64,000 nt of DNA from Bacteroidales bacterium (GCA_028698995.1 JAQVVM010000005.1:45204-109203), one strand, 5' to 3'; shown: positions 38,607-47,361, numbered from the stretch's first letter. A program made the numbers and translations. Notes: generated by a model from the letters alone, not told the origin.

Positions 38607-38924
38607 ATGATATATATTACTTATAATAGATGTGAATTTACAGGTAGTTTTACTGTTAAAAATGTTTGGGATATAAAACATACTAACCCAGAAGAATTGT
38701 ATTTATATTTTTTACAAAATAAAGCAAATGAAATAGGAGTTATTATTAATCCTGAATGGCTTAATATTATGAGCCATAAAACATACCATATCCATTTAAG
38801 CAAAGAAGATTATAAGATAAAGCAAAAACAATGGAAAAAAGCACTTAAAAAATATACTATGGATAGATTTATTGAAGAAGATTTAGCAGGAACTAAGCTG
38901 CCATTTAAAAATATATACAGATAA
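38607..38924 (+). CDS. hypothetical protein, 105 aa
   Basis: Begins MIYITYNRCEFTGSFTV and ends with a basic helix (QKQWKKALKKYTMDRFIEED). Family unknown. Ten bases before the methyltransferase gene. Confidence 0.55.
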   Translation: MIYITYNRCEFTGSFTVKNVWDIKHTNPEELYLYFLQNKANEIGVIINPEWLNIMSHKTYHIHLSKEDYKIKQKQWKKALKKYTMDRFIEEDLAGTKLPFKNIYR

Positions 38925-38934
38925 TAAAAACAGA

Positions 38935-39597
38935 ATGAAAAATAAAAGAGCTAAAAAAAATAATAAAAGCAATAACTTACTTGAGCTTTTTGCAGGATCG
39001 AGGAGTATTGGTAAAGTTGGAGAAAAAATAGGTTATAATGTTTTTTCAGTAGATTGGAAAGGGTATGAAGGAATTGATTTAATAACCGATATTGGAAACT
39101 TAAAAACAGAAGACTTGCCTTTTTTGCCAGATGTTGTTTGGGCTTCCCCAGATTGTAAAACATATAGTGTAGCTGCTTGTAGTACTCACAGAACAAATAG
39201 CATTGAACCAAAAAGCGACTATGCTAAAAAGTGCGACAGTGTAAACGTTCATTTTATTAATCTTATAAAAGAATGGCTAAAAATTAACCCTAATATGGTT
39301 TTTTTTATTGAAAACCCTAGGGGAATTCTCCGTAAAATGCCATTTATGCAAGAATTTAAAAGACATACCGTATGGTATTGCCAATATGGGGATGACAGAG
39401 CTAAACCAACAGATATTTGGACAAACAGCAATGATTGGAATCCAAGGCAGCAGTGTAAGAATGGAAATCCTAACTGCCACCACCAACCAGCTCCTAGGGG
39501 TAGTAAAACAGGAACTCAAGGAGTTAGGGGGGGGTATTTACGGTCTGTAATACCTGAAGAGCTTTGTTTAGAGGTTTTAAATAGTGCTTACAAATAA
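38935..39597 (+). CDS. divergent C5-cytosine-methyltransferase-like protein
   Basis: 220 aa. LLELFAGSRSIGK (15-27, motif I), a motif IV-like WASPDCKTYS (69-78) with Cys74 displaced from the usual Pro-Cys, and FFIENPRGILRKM (motif VI-like ENP). Motif VIII and a large target-recognition domain are missing. Matches compact phage proteins annotated as DNA methyltransferases. Whether it is active is uncertain. Confidence 0.72.
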   Translation: MKNKRAKKNNKSNNLLELFAGSRSIGKVGEKIGYNVFSVDWKGYEGIDLITDIGNLKTEDLPFLPDVVWASPDCKTYSVAACSTHRTNSIEPKSDYAKKCDSVNVHFINLIKEWLKINPNMVFFIENPRGILRKMPFMQEFKRHTVWYCQYGDDRAKPTDIWTNSNDWNPRQQCKNGNPNCHHQPAPRGSKTGTQGVRGGYLRSVIPEELCLEVLNSAYK

Positions 39598-39598
39598 A

Positions 39599-39856
39599 TT
39601 ACTGCACATATAAATTTAATTCCATTAAAGTACTATCTGTTTGCAGTGCTTTTTTTGCTTTTGGGTAGTTATGTAGTAGTTCTTGTTGTCTGAGGTTTAT
39701 TTGTAAATAATAGTTTACTCGTTGTTTGTACCATTGGGCTTCTACCACATCTTTTTTTAGCTGAATTATTTCTGTTTGTTGAGAATTACTAACATCTATT
39801 AGCTGGTAAATACATATCAATAAAAAAATAAAGATAATAAGTGTAAAATTTTTCAT
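39599..39856 (-). CDS. membrane-anchored coiled-coil protein, 85 aa
   Basis: One N-terminal hydrophobic segment (4-22) and a coiled-coil remainder (QTEIIQLKKDVVEAQWYKQR). Layout of an inner-membrane spanin or small anchor protein, but no lysis partner is evident. Convergent with the preceding plus-strand gene, two bases apart. Confidence 0.55.
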   Translation of the reverse strand: MKNFTLIIFIFLLICIYQLIDVSNSQQTEIIQLKKDVVEAQWYKQRVNYYLQINLRQQELLHNYPKAKKALQTDSTLMELNLYVQ

Positions 39857-39870
39857 ATCTAAATTATATT

Positions 39871-40218
39871 TTATGGGTTAATGTAATTTATAGACCACTT
39901 TAATCCACGTTTACGAAAACCACCTGCACATTTGTGTGGAGTAGGATTGTCAAAAGTATTTCTTCCACATAAATTACAGATATATTTTACTTTACATTCA
40001 TTCGGAAATTTATCTCCTGCCCACAAAATAGGTTTATTTCTACATGCCATCATCTTGTTTAAAGTGAATGTAATAGACTTTAAATCATCTCCTCCAATAG
40101 TTGCCGGAATTTTTGTATAACCATCTGGAATATTGTTTTCATTATAAAACACCTCATGTATTTGAAGGTAAATTTCACCATTATGCTCATGTGCTAAAAC
40201 TCTATGATTCCGTGCCAT
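39871..40218 (-). CDS. hypothetical protein with C-terminal zinc finger
   Basis: 115 aa. Cys-Cys...His-Cys cluster ICNLCGRNTF...PHKCAGGF (~83-103) preceded by a mixed domain beginning MARNHRVLAHEHNGEIYLQ. Family unknown. In a minus-strand run of genes with 40232-42779. Confidence 0.55.
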   Translation of the reverse strand: MARNHRVLAHEHNGEIYLQIHEVFYNENNIPDGYTKIPATIGGDDLKSITFTLNKMMACRNKPILWAGDKFPNECKVKYICNLCGRNTFDNPTPHKCAGGFRKRGLKWSINYINP

Positions 40219-40231
40219 ATTTTTTTCATTT

Positions 40232-40837
40232 TTAATTAAACCATTTTAATTCAGTTGTTCCTTTAAAGCCTTTTTCCCAAACATACCATGCGTAAGATAC
40301 TGCACTACCCCCCCCCTTAATCATTTTAGCAAACTCTGCGTTTTTAGCACATAACAGCCTGCTACACGAAACATAAACTGTTTTTGGTGGGTTAGTAAGG
40401 AATAAGCTTTTTCTACCTTTAGATTCTAAAAATTGTATTTTTAAAAACATAGCAACTTTATTTCCTTCAGGAATAATTTGCAATGCTTTTTCTATAAATT
40501 GTTGTGCATATTTATAAGGTGGGTTGGTAATAATATCTCCTTTCCATTCCAAATTATCTATAGCTAAAAAATCTATTTCTCCTTTACCATAACCCCTATT
40601 TATTAAATCTGTGCTTTTCACATCATGTCCAGCAGCCTCAAAAATCTTACTCAAATGCCCTTGTCCACAAGCACATTCCCAAATGTTTTTATCAAATTGT
40701 TCTAATTTTAAAAGCCACTCAGCAGCTTTAGGTTCTGTTGCATAATAATCTTCATTTTGCCTATCTTCTTGGGTGTGATTACTTGCTCCAAGTGTTTTAT
40801 ATATACTATTACTGTTGCCTGTCCAATCTTTTGCCAT
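40232..40837 (-). CDS. adenine-type DNA methyltransferase
   Basis: 201 aa. DYYATEPKAAEWLL (N-terminal motif common to phage methylases), WECACGQGHLSKIF (53-66, motif I), DIITNPPYKYAQQF (101-114, catalytic NPPY 105-108). Probably an N6-adenine methyltransferase without a separate recognition domain. Confidence 0.82.
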   Translation of the reverse strand: MAKDWTGNSNSIYKTLGASNHTQEDRQNEDYYATEPKAAEWLLKLEQFDKNIWECACGQGHLSKIFEAAGHDVKSTDLINRGYGKGEIDFLAIDNLEWKGDIITNPPYKYAQQFIEKALQIIPEGNKVAMFLKIQFLESKGRKSLFLTNPPKTVYVSCSRLLCAKNAEFAKMIKGGGSAVSYAWYVWEKGFKGTTELKWFN

Positions 40838-40844
40838 AATATAG

Positions 40845-41342
40845 TTATTGAAAATTAAATTTTACATAATCGTTATCTAACTCAGAAACATCTTCATCAC
40901 ACTTATCGCAAGTTATTGTTTCTATACCACTTGTTTTTTGGTAGCAATCAATAGTGTCGGGAATATCTTCATCTACTCCTCCTTTCCATACTAATTGTTC
41001 GATTATAGTAAAGGACGTTCCTCCACAATGAGGACAACATACTTTTATGCTTTCCATGTCCTCTTTTAGGCATTTATTCATTACTATAAAATCTTGTGAG
41101 ATGGCTTTTTGTTCAGCATATTGGAATATTTTTTCTAAATTGGCTGTTCCAATCATTTTCTCCATGCTTTCCGGATTATCATCATACTGAGAACAAACGG
41201 TATTTACAAACTCTATGATGGAATTTTCATCATAATTCTTGTTTTTTACTGCCATTGCAGCAATTTTTACTGAGTTTAAAGTAGTACCACTAATAATTTC
41301 ATTTATTACCGGCATAATGCTGTTGTTGGTTGAATTTTCCAT
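40845..41342 (-). CDS. hypothetical zinc-ribbon protein, 165 aa
   Basis: Helical N-terminal ~95 residues followed by CCPHCGGTSF and ITCDKCDED (Cys pairs ~100-103 and ~147-150). Operonic with the flanking minus-strand genes (7 and 4 bases apart). Function unknown. Confidence 0.6.
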   Translation of the reverse strand: MENSTNNSIMPVINEIISGTTLNSVKIAAMAVKNKNYDENSIIEFVNTVCSQYDDNPESMEKMIGTANLEKIFQYAEQKAISQDFIVMNKCLKEDMESIKVCCPHCGGTSFTIIEQLVWKGGVDEDIPDTIDCYQKTSGIETITCDKCDEDVSELDNDYVKFNFQ

Positions 41343-41346
41343 AATT

Positions 41347-41709
41347 TTAGTATTTATGATTAAAAATATCTATTCTATATCCATTCCCTGCTAATAGTCC
41401 GTTTTCTTCAGAGAATACAGTACAAATATCTATGTAATAGTTACAATTTTTGGTATTGTTAATTTGGTTACGTAATTTACGGATTTTATACCTGCTCCAA
41501 CCAAAATAGTTGGCTATGGTACGGGCAAAAACTACCATATCATCCATATCCCATTGGTATAGATATAAGGCTAATTTTTCTACATCAGATAAACCAGAAA
41601 AATCAATTTGTGTTTCTTCAGAAATTGTATCAGCAATACTGTAAATACTTGTTAGATTGCTTCTAATGCTAAAATCACGTAAGGTTTTGAGGGTTTGTCC
41701 ATCCATCAT
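41347..41709 (-). CDS. hypothetical protein, 120 aa
   Basis: Helical with a HTH-like region (FARTIANYFGWSRYKIRKLRNQI, ~60-83). First gene of the 41709-39599 minus-strand group. Possible DNA-binding regulator. Confidence 0.55.
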   Translation of the reverse strand: MMDGQTLKTLRDFSIRSNLTSIYSIADTISEETQIDFSGLSDVEKLALYLYQWDMDDMVVFARTIANYFGWSRYKIRKLRNQINNTKNCNYYIDICTVFSEENGLLAGNGYRIDIFNHKY

Positions 41710-41759
41710 TTATTCATTTTTTTAGTAAAAATACGAAACAAATTTTAAATAAATTATTT

Positions 41760-42779
41760 TTAACCATTATTTTTTAAGAGAGATTGGATAACATATCCGG
41801 CTGGGTTGGGTATTTTATCTTGTTTTCTTCTTTGTATAATATCTTCCAACAAAATTAGCCAACGCTCAAAGTTTTTCATGGTGCTAAACCCATGAACTTT
41901 TACCTTTTCTATAATTTGTTCTGCTTTAACTGTTTTTAAATTTGGCACCCTTATTAGTTTTTCTCTAAGAGCTTGTAGTTCAAAAGAGTTGAGATAGTAA
42001 GTTACTTGCACACGAGTAGGGTCTGTATTTGTGTTTTTCTTAATATCAGCCACTAAAGCTATAGTTTCCGGAATGTCTTTATCCTTTTTAAAACAACTAT
42101 TTATAAAGTCCTTAACAATAGGGTTTTGTTTAATGTAAAAATTATAAGAATTATATTTTTTTCCTTTCTTTTCTGGAGTAATAGTACAATAAAAATCAGT
42201 AACTTTATTGATTTCTTCTATGTGTTTGGTTAGGAATTTATGGAAATTATGGAAACCACGGTATTGCTTATCTATAAAGAGATAGGATCGTAATTGGTCT
42301 ATATTTTTTCTACAAAAAGATTCTTGTTCGTTTACCACATTACTCACTCTTCTGAAGTGGCTTAGAAGTAGGTATAATTTTTTACTCATAGGAGATGATA
42401 AACAGATGAGAGAGTAGAGGTGGTAACGAGTAAAATCGGAATGTAGTTTACCAAAATAACCAATTACAGATGGATGAATTTCAACAGTTATTTGCCCATT
42501 AACAGGATCATCAACCCTACTAAAAATAGAAAATGTACTATTGTCTATTTGCACATTATCGTTTTTTAGCTCTAGTACAGTTTGGTAAAACCGATTATAG
42601 TTCATGTTTTTCTTGAAAGTGGTTTGAACATCTACCATACAAAAACTAAACTCATGCGTAGAAGGATCAATTTCCTGCTTATTCATTAATAAGAAATTCA
42701 TTATTTCTATTCCGTAAGCATAGGAGTTAAAATCTCTATACAACAGCTTGTTAGGTGTTATCACATCCATATTTATCAT
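41760..42779 (-). CDS. Rep_3-family replication initiator (RepB-like)
   Basis: 339 aa. Two winged-helix halves: ~1-130 with a dimer-type WH1 (HEFSFCMVDVQTTFKKN, SRVDDPVNGQITVEIHPSVIGYF) and ~135-230 WH2 (YSLICLSSPMSKKLYLLLSHFRR ... RSYLFIDKQYRGFHNFHKFL, then VTDFYCTITPEKKGKK), the pattern of Initiator Replication proteins of plasmids. The C-terminal ~90 residues (FELQALREKLIRVPN...) are an extra helical domain. Binds iterons upstream (42861-42945) to open the origin. This makes the element a plasmid-like replicon. Confidence 0.82.
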   Translation of the reverse strand: MINMDVITPNKLLYRDFNSYAYGIEIMNFLLMNKQEIDPSTHEFSFCMVDVQTTFKKNMNYNRFYQTVLELKNDNVQIDNSTFSIFSRVDDPVNGQITVEIHPSVIGYFGKLHSDFTRYHLYSLICLSSPMSKKLYLLLSHFRRVSNVVNEQESFCRKNIDQLRSYLFIDKQYRGFHNFHKFLTKHIEEINKVTDFYCTITPEKKGKKYNSYNFYIKQNPIVKDFINSCFKKDKDIPETIALVADIKKNTNTDPTRVQVTYYLNSFELQALREKLIRVPNLKTVKAEQIIEKVKVHGFSTMKNFERWLILLEDIIQRRKQDKIPNPAGYVIQSLLKNNG

Positions 42780-42860
42780 CCTTTAATAAAATTAAGTGGG
42801 AGGCAAAAGTAGCATAAAATAATTAAAAAGCAAATCTAAAAGCAAATTTTTTTTTTAAGA

Positions 42861-42945
42861 GTTGCCAAACTCGTACAAAAAGTTGTCAAACTTGTACAAA
42901 ACGTACAAAAAGTTATACAAATCTTACAAAAAAATGTACAAAAAG
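42861..42945 (+). other. iterons / candidate origin of replication
   Basis: Two 21-bp direct repeats in tandem (42861-42881 and 42882-42902, consensus GTTGYCAAACTYGTACAAAA), followed by three further (G/T)TACAAAA boxes (at about 42903, 42923, 42935) and another AAGTTGC. The spacing of two helical turns and the place 80 bp upstream of the Rep start are typical of iteron-controlled origins. A long A/T run (42790-42857) adjoins as a possible unwinding element. Confidence 0.75.
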
Positions 42946-42949
42946 TTGC

Positions 42950-43361
42950 TTTTAAACAAGTGAAAAAAACGATAGAAGCATTGTGTGTAGTGGTTTGTAT
43001 TGAATTACAAAATTCATTAGTAAGTAAGCTAAGTATTTAGTAAGTAGATTGATTATTAAAATGTTAATAAGTGATGTTTTTGTTGAAAACGAATATAAAA
43101 CATTGAAAATGAGAAAATTACAATTAACAAGTTATTATTTTGGGGAGAAAACAAAACTGAAAAAAATCAAAAAAATCAAATCATTTTTAAAGAAAAAAGA
43201 TGTTCCGCCCGATTTTTGCTTAAAAACAAAAAAATTATACAACTGAAAATCAGTAAACTATGTGTTAAATATGAAATATGTTTCGTAAAAATAAGGATTA
43301 ATTGAAAATAATTTCTTTACTTTGAACCATCAAAAAACAAAATTATAAATTAAACTGAATT
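42950..43361 (+). other. intergenic region next to the origin
   Basis: Mostly A/T-rich. It holds one open frame (43049-43246, 65 codons, extreme Lys bias) that I do not trust as a gene, and GAAATATGTTTCG at 43273-43285, a copy of the operator motif without a good -7 box. The weak box TTACTTTG at 43317-43324 could serve the gene at 43362. Confidence 0.4.
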
Positions 43362-43766
43362 ATGATGGAAAAATTTAATAACAAAACATTGGCAAATAAA
43401 ATTTTAATTGCTTTAAATGAGAAAGGAGCCAATTTAGAGGATGCTTCAATAAATATTATTAATAAAGTTTTGAACGAAACTTTTAAAAGTGATGAAAAAT
43501 TTAATATACCAGATTGTTCTTGGGAAAAAGACCACCCAATAACTAATGTATCACAACATTTAGAATGTGCGTCATCTATTAGTTATTCAACTTCTACTCA
43601 TTCAGAATGTCCTCAAAAATTAGAGGATGCTATCAATCATTTTTCTAAAAAAAGAAAAAAAGGTGATGAATATGATGAATATTGGAATAAACAATCAGAA
43701 ATAATTACAAAAATCACTACAATAAGAGAAGTTTTAGTGATTATTAGACCAGAAGATAAAAAATAA
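43362..43766 (+). CDS. hypothetical protein, 134 aa
   Basis: MMEKFNNKTLANKILIALNE followed by a Ser/Cys-rich centre (ASSISYSTSTHSECPQ) and a helical C-terminus. The second Met is equally possible. Family unknown. Confidence 0.55.
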   Translation: MMEKFNNKTLANKILIALNEKGANLEDASINIINKVLNETFKSDEKFNIPDCSWEKDHPITNVSQHLECASSISYSTSTHSECPQKLEDAINHFSKKRKKGDEYDEYWNKQSEIITKITTIREVLVIIRPEDKK

Positions 43767-43782
43767 ACATTTCTCATCTTAG

Positions 43783-43825
43783 AATCCCGATAATTTCCAT
43801 AAATATAAGAATTATCGGGATTTTT
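43783..43825 (+). terminator. intrinsic terminator / palindrome
   Basis: 13-bp arms AATCCCGATAATT/AATTATCGGGATT around a 14-nt loop, then TTT. Shares the CCCGATA...TATCGGGA core with the palindromes inserted in the dispersed repeats. Confidence 0.65.
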
Positions 43826-43858
43826 AGAGCCTTAACCTCATAAACTATAAAATAACTT

Positions 43859-44032
43859 ATGAAAGAACTTATAATAAAACACCCAGACACTCAATTTCTT
43901 TTAGCAAAAGTACAAGAAGACTATGCTGAAGAAACAAAAAACAGACTAGAAAAGAAATTAATTACTATTATTTGCAATAAAACTATAGTAAAAAACGAAT
44001 ATTATAAACGAAAAAGAGATGTTTTATCTTAA
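43859..44032 (+). CDS. small protein, 57 aa
   Basis: MKELIIKHPDTQFLLAKVQE then a helical charged tail (EYYKRKRDVLS). The stretch LLAKVQEDYAEETK suggests a short coiled coil. Family unknown. Confidence 0.45.
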   Translation: MKELIIKHPDTQFLLAKVQEDYAEETKNRLEKKLITIICNKTIVKNEYYKRKRDVLS

Positions 44033-44044
44033 AAAAGAAGGTAG

Positions 44045-44126
44045 TCCCGAAACATATTTTTGAAAAAAATTAATGTTTCGAGGATGCTCGTAAAAATAAA
44101 GAATTAAAAATTCTTGTTTTTACGGC
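44045..44126 (-). repeat. MITE-like element, copy 2 (inverted relative to copy 1)
   Basis: Reverse complement of 34905-34989 with ~80% identity by eye: CCGAAACATATTT, GAGGATGCTCG and GAATTAAAAATTC are its recognisable parts. The rest of 44127-44282 holds nothing I can identify. Confidence 0.65.
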
Positions 44127-44282
44127 ATTAGAAGACAACCGAGAATACGTTTTTTGTATTGCGTAGTTTTTTATTAATACTTAAAATAACCCTTACTACT
44201 TAAAAAATAAAAAAGTTGCTTAAAACGGCTTAAAATGAGTTTTTCACATAACAATAAAAACTGAAATATAATTTAAAAAAAC

Positions 44283-44313
44283 TTGTTAAAATGAAATATG
44301 TTTTATAATTTAG
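44283..44313 (+). promoter_or_regulatory. promoter with AAATATGTTT operator
   Basis: TTG (44283-44285), 20-bp spacer containing GAAATATGTTTTA, TAATTTAG (44306-44313, one mismatch to TAnnTTTG). Same layout as the minus-strand promoters at 9159 and 13791. Start codon of the next gene is 19 bp downstream. Confidence 0.65.
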
Positions 44314-44332
44314 CAGAAAAAATAGAAACATT

Positions 44333-44967
44333 ATGGATAATAATGAAAAAATAGAACAAGCCTTAGATTGGGCAAACAAAAGATTACAATTATTAGGAGA
44401 ACCAATAACAGATAACCAAAGAAGTTATTTGTTTTTTGCTTTAAAAAGAGAAAAAACAACAAAACCTAATAAATTTCGTGAAGAATTGAAAAAATATACC
44501 ATTGCACAACAAGAGAAAATATTAAATGATTTTATGGATTTTTGCAGCAGTATAGATGCTACCTATGCCAAAGAATTTCGTTTATGGATTGATGATTACT
44601 TAATTAACAAAAAAAGAAACCAGAAGAAAAATTAATATGTGATTTTGCAGCTAATTTTATAGCTAAAAATTTCGATAAAATAGAATATAATTTAGCAGAT
44701 TCTAACTTTCCTAAACAAAAGGATAAATTTATTAAAGAAATTAAGAAAGATGCACAAGATGCCATGTGGGTAATAATGGAATTAACTAATTGGGGAATGA
44801 AACAAAAAGAGTGTTTAAAAGAAATTTTTGTTGATTTACCAGAAGATACAGATTTTGGAGTATTAAAAATTGAAGATAAATATGTAAAATATATTCTTAC
44901 AGATGATTATGAATACACTCTATCATTTACCGAACCAAAAGAAAAAACAGTAATTTATTTCGATTAA
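44333..44967 (+). CDS. probable single gene read through a -1 frameshift at A7G
   Basis: The first frame (44333-44635, 100 aa, MDNNEKIEQALDWANKRLQ ...) stops shortly after the run AAAAAAAG at 44609-44616. Slipping back by one base there continues into an open frame (KKPEEKLICDFAANFIAKNF ... EKTVIYFD) that ends at 44967 and has no start of its own except an internal Met at 44764. The joined protein is ~210 aa. Function unknown. Either programmed frameshifting, transcriptional slippage, or a point deletion. Confidence 0.55.
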
Positions 44968-44982
44968 AACTAAAAAAAAACC

Positions 44983-45270
44983 ATGGATAAAATAAACATT
45001 TTAAACAAACCAGGACTTCTTACAAACGAAGATAGAAAAGAAACCTTACAACACAGTTGTGATTATATTGAATTTACCACTTGTTTAGATTTATCTGAGC
45101 CGGTAAAAATGAGGTTGTATGGAACAAGTAATAAAATAAGCATCCAAAACTACTCCAAAGATATAGCTAGTTTTATTTGTTGGTGGACACATTTTGTCCA
45201 AAAAGATTTAAACGGTTTTTCTGGTTTTTATAATGTAAAATTTGAGCCGATAGGTTTTGAGGTAATATAA
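44983..45270 (+). CDS. hypothetical protein, 95 aa
   Basis: MDKINILNKPGLLTNEDRKE ... MRLYGTSNKISIQNYSKDI. Mixed alpha/beta, Trp pair near the end (FICWWTHF). Family unknown. A dispersed repeat (45281-45304) follows. Confidence 0.55.
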   Translation: MDKINILNKPGLLTNEDRKETLQHSCDYIEFTTCLDLSEPVKMRLYGTSNKISIQNYSKDIASFICWWTHFVQKDLNGFSGFYNVKFEPIGFEVI

Positions 45271-45323
45271 TAATAAAAAATGCGTCTTAGCCTCTTTGCG
45301 AGAGACTTAAAAAAAACACTAAA

Positions 45324-45704
45324 ATGAGTAAATATATTCAAGAGTTTAATAGAATAGGAAATTCGGTAGTAAATGTAGATTTAATTTGCAAGGACTGGAA
45401 TAATCAATTTTCTATTCAGTTATGGAAAAATGATACCGAAGAAAAATACACTTTTTTAGTAAATGGAAAAAGACGATATAAAATACTTTGTAAAACTCAA
45501 ATTTCAAAAGAACAAGCAATGGATATAATCCAGAAATTAGATTTAATACTTGTTAAATCAGGATTATTAAGAAGTGCAGGATCTTATTATTCAAAAGAAT
45601 TTATAAAATCTGAAATAGATAGAATTACACAAATAAAGCGAGAAAAAGAAAGAGAACTATCTACTATTTTAGAAATTCTTTACGGATATGAAAGTTGCTT
45701 ATAA
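45324..45704 (+). CDS. hypothetical protein, 126 aa
   Basis: Beta-rich first half (SVVNVDLICKDWNNQFSIQLW, TFLVNGKRRYKI) and a coiled-coil C-terminus (EIDRITQIKREKERELSTIL). Family unknown. Confidence 0.55.
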   Translation: MSKYIQEFNRIGNSVVNVDLICKDWNNQFSIQLWKNDTEEKYTFLVNGKRRYKILCKTQISKEQAMDIIQKLDLILVKSGLLRSAGSYYSKEFIKSEIDRITQIKREKERELSTILEILYGYESCL

Positions 45705-45754
45705 TTTTTATCAACATTAAAATTAAATATTTAACCTTTAAACTAAAAAAAGCC

Positions 45755-46261
45755 ATGTACTACAAAATAGAAAATAAAAAGAGTGAAGTATATAAAAAAC
45801 TTCATAAAATGAGAACCAGAGAACTAAAAATTCAAAAAGATAACAGAAAAGCCATTGAAGATAAAACAGGCTTAGAATTTGAGCAGTTTTTAGGATGTGC
45901 AGGACAACAAAACTACAGCAGAGTTACTATTTTTAATGGGTTTGTATTTACATCTCCAGATAAGGTAGATTTAAAAGTTTGGAAAAGAGACAAAGACCAT
46001 AAAAACGTATTTGTTCCTAACAGAAAAACTAAAGTTGGTAGAGAAATGGCTAAGTTTTTAGAAAACGGATTAAAAAAAGGTAATTTTATGGATCCTTTTG
46101 ATATTTTAAAACTAGAGCATCCACGTAAATTCACCTTCCCATTTGTAGAAATTACCGATAACGAAATAATAGTATTATTTTTAGATGAAAAAATGGAGCC
46201 AACAGATAAAAATGTGATAGAAATAACCAAGCGTGAATTTGACGAATTACTAAAAAAATAA
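45755..46261 (+). CDS. hypothetical protein, 168 aa
   Basis: Start at MYYKIENKKSEVYKKLHKM; the frame is open further upstream but overlaps the previous gene. Central GFVFTSPDKVDLKVWKRDKD and PRKFTFPFVEITDNEIIVLF. Compact phage-type protein, unknown role. Seven bases before the next gene. Confidence 0.6.
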   Translation: MYYKIENKKSEVYKKLHKMRTRELKIQKDNRKAIEDKTGLEFEQFLGCAGQQNYSRVTIFNGFVFTSPDKVDLKVWKRDKDHKNVFVPNRKTKVGREMAKFLENGLKKGNFMDPFDILKLEHPRKFTFPFVEITDNEIIVLFLDEKMEPTDKNVIEITKREFDELLKK

Positions 46262-46267
46262 AAACAC

Positions 46268-47020
46268 ATGGAAGATCCACAAATAATAAGAATAAAACAA
46301 AACTATTTTTTCAATATGACAGAACCATCAAAACCCACAGATAAGTATGCTAAAATACTACATCTTTTTGTATTAAAGAATGATGAAAGACCACAACTAC
46401 AAATGCCTTGGTATCAAAAAGAATTTGTATTAGCTTCAGATGCTTATGATATGGTTGTTTTTGATAAAACACTGTTAACACAAGTATATTTTCCCCCACA
46501 CGAAAAACATCCTGATGGATTAGCCATTATTCCGGAAGAAAATAACGTAAATGAAGTAATAACTACCGAAAATATTATAACTGCTGATAGGGATTTATTT
46601 TATAAAGAACAAGTAAAATATGCCTTATCCACTCAAACATGTAAAGATTGTAGCGGAAATGGGCAAGTAGAGTATGTTTTTACAGATTATTGTAGCACAG
46701 ATCATAAAATAAAACATGATTGTCCTACTTGTAATGCTTCTGGTAGTTGCGATGTTGTTATAAATGCTATAACAAAGGAAGTATTAGACTTTAAAACATA
46801 CCAACTTCTTATAAAATACAAAAATGTTTATTTTAGACTTTCTTCTTTTAAAAAAATAGTAGAAACAGCTAATTTATTAACCCAAAAAGAAGTTACATTA
46901 ATTTACAGACAACACGAAAATGGAGGGAAGCATGTTTTTAAAGTGGGAGAGGTTAAAATATTAGTTATGCCAACCATGGAAAACAAAGCAAAACCAGAAG
47001 ATATTGTTGTTGAATTATAA
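46268..47020 (+). CDS. protein with DnaJ-type zinc-binding cysteines
   Basis: 250 aa. CKDCSGNGQVEYVF (~118-131) and CPTCNASGSC (~149-158) are CxxCxGxG-type repeats as in the central zinc domain of DnaJ, but only two of four repeats are present and no J domain exists. The rest is unrecognised. Compare the cassette protein at 27758, which has a similar double motif. Confidence 0.6.
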   Translation: MEDPQIIRIKQNYFFNMTEPSKPTDKYAKILHLFVLKNDERPQLQMPWYQKEFVLASDAYDMVVFDKTLLTQVYFPPHEKHPDGLAIIPEENNVNEVITTENIITADRDLFYKEQVKYALSTQTCKDCSGNGQVEYVFTDYCSTDHKIKHDCPTCNASGSCDVVINAITKEVLDFKTYQLLIKYKNVYFRLSSFKKIVETANLLTQKEVTLIYRQHENGGKHVFKVGEVKILVMPTMENKAKPEDIVVEL

Positions 47021-47124
47021 ATGATAAAAAATTATACAAGATATGGAAAATGATAAAACAATAGAATTAAGTAATTTTGAATAGAATGGATTAAATCTCG
47101 TTATTAACTAATACACTAAAAAAA

Positions 47125-47361
47125 ATGGCACAAAACAATACTACTGAATTTTACAAATGTAAATCATCTGAATACAGTTCTTTTCATAAAGGGAAAGTAT
47201 CTCCAAAAGATATGATCGGAAAATACGTACAACAATATCCGTTAGATTGGCAAAAAGTATTACCATTTCCAACTACAGAAGAACTTATAGAATGTATAAA
47301 TTCAGGTAAAAATAAAATACAAATTATAAAAACCTTAAAACAATGGAAAAGTTGTAGGTAA
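47125..47361 (+). CDS. hypothetical protein, 78 aa
   Basis: MAQNNTTEFYKCKSSEYSSF, then DMIGKYVQQYPLDWQKVLPFP and a C-terminal basic helix (KNKIQIIKTLKQWKSCR). Family unknown. Followed by a dispersed repeat. Confidence 0.5.
   Translation: MAQNNTTEFYKCKSSEYSSFHKGKVSPKDMIGKYVQQYPLDWQKVLPFPTTEELIECINSGKNKIQIIKTLKQWKSCR

Noticed and set aside
39277..39550. ORFs on both strands over the 38935-39597 gene
   Set aside because: Shadows of the methyltransferase-like gene, which has recognisable motifs.
42861..42945. CRISPR array
   Set aside because: Two 21-bp tandem repeats without spacers of uniform length; position beside a Rep gene fits iterons.
43049..43246. ORF of 65 aa near the origin
   Set aside because: Extreme Lys/Ile bias expected from A/T-rich DNA, no promoter, no family.
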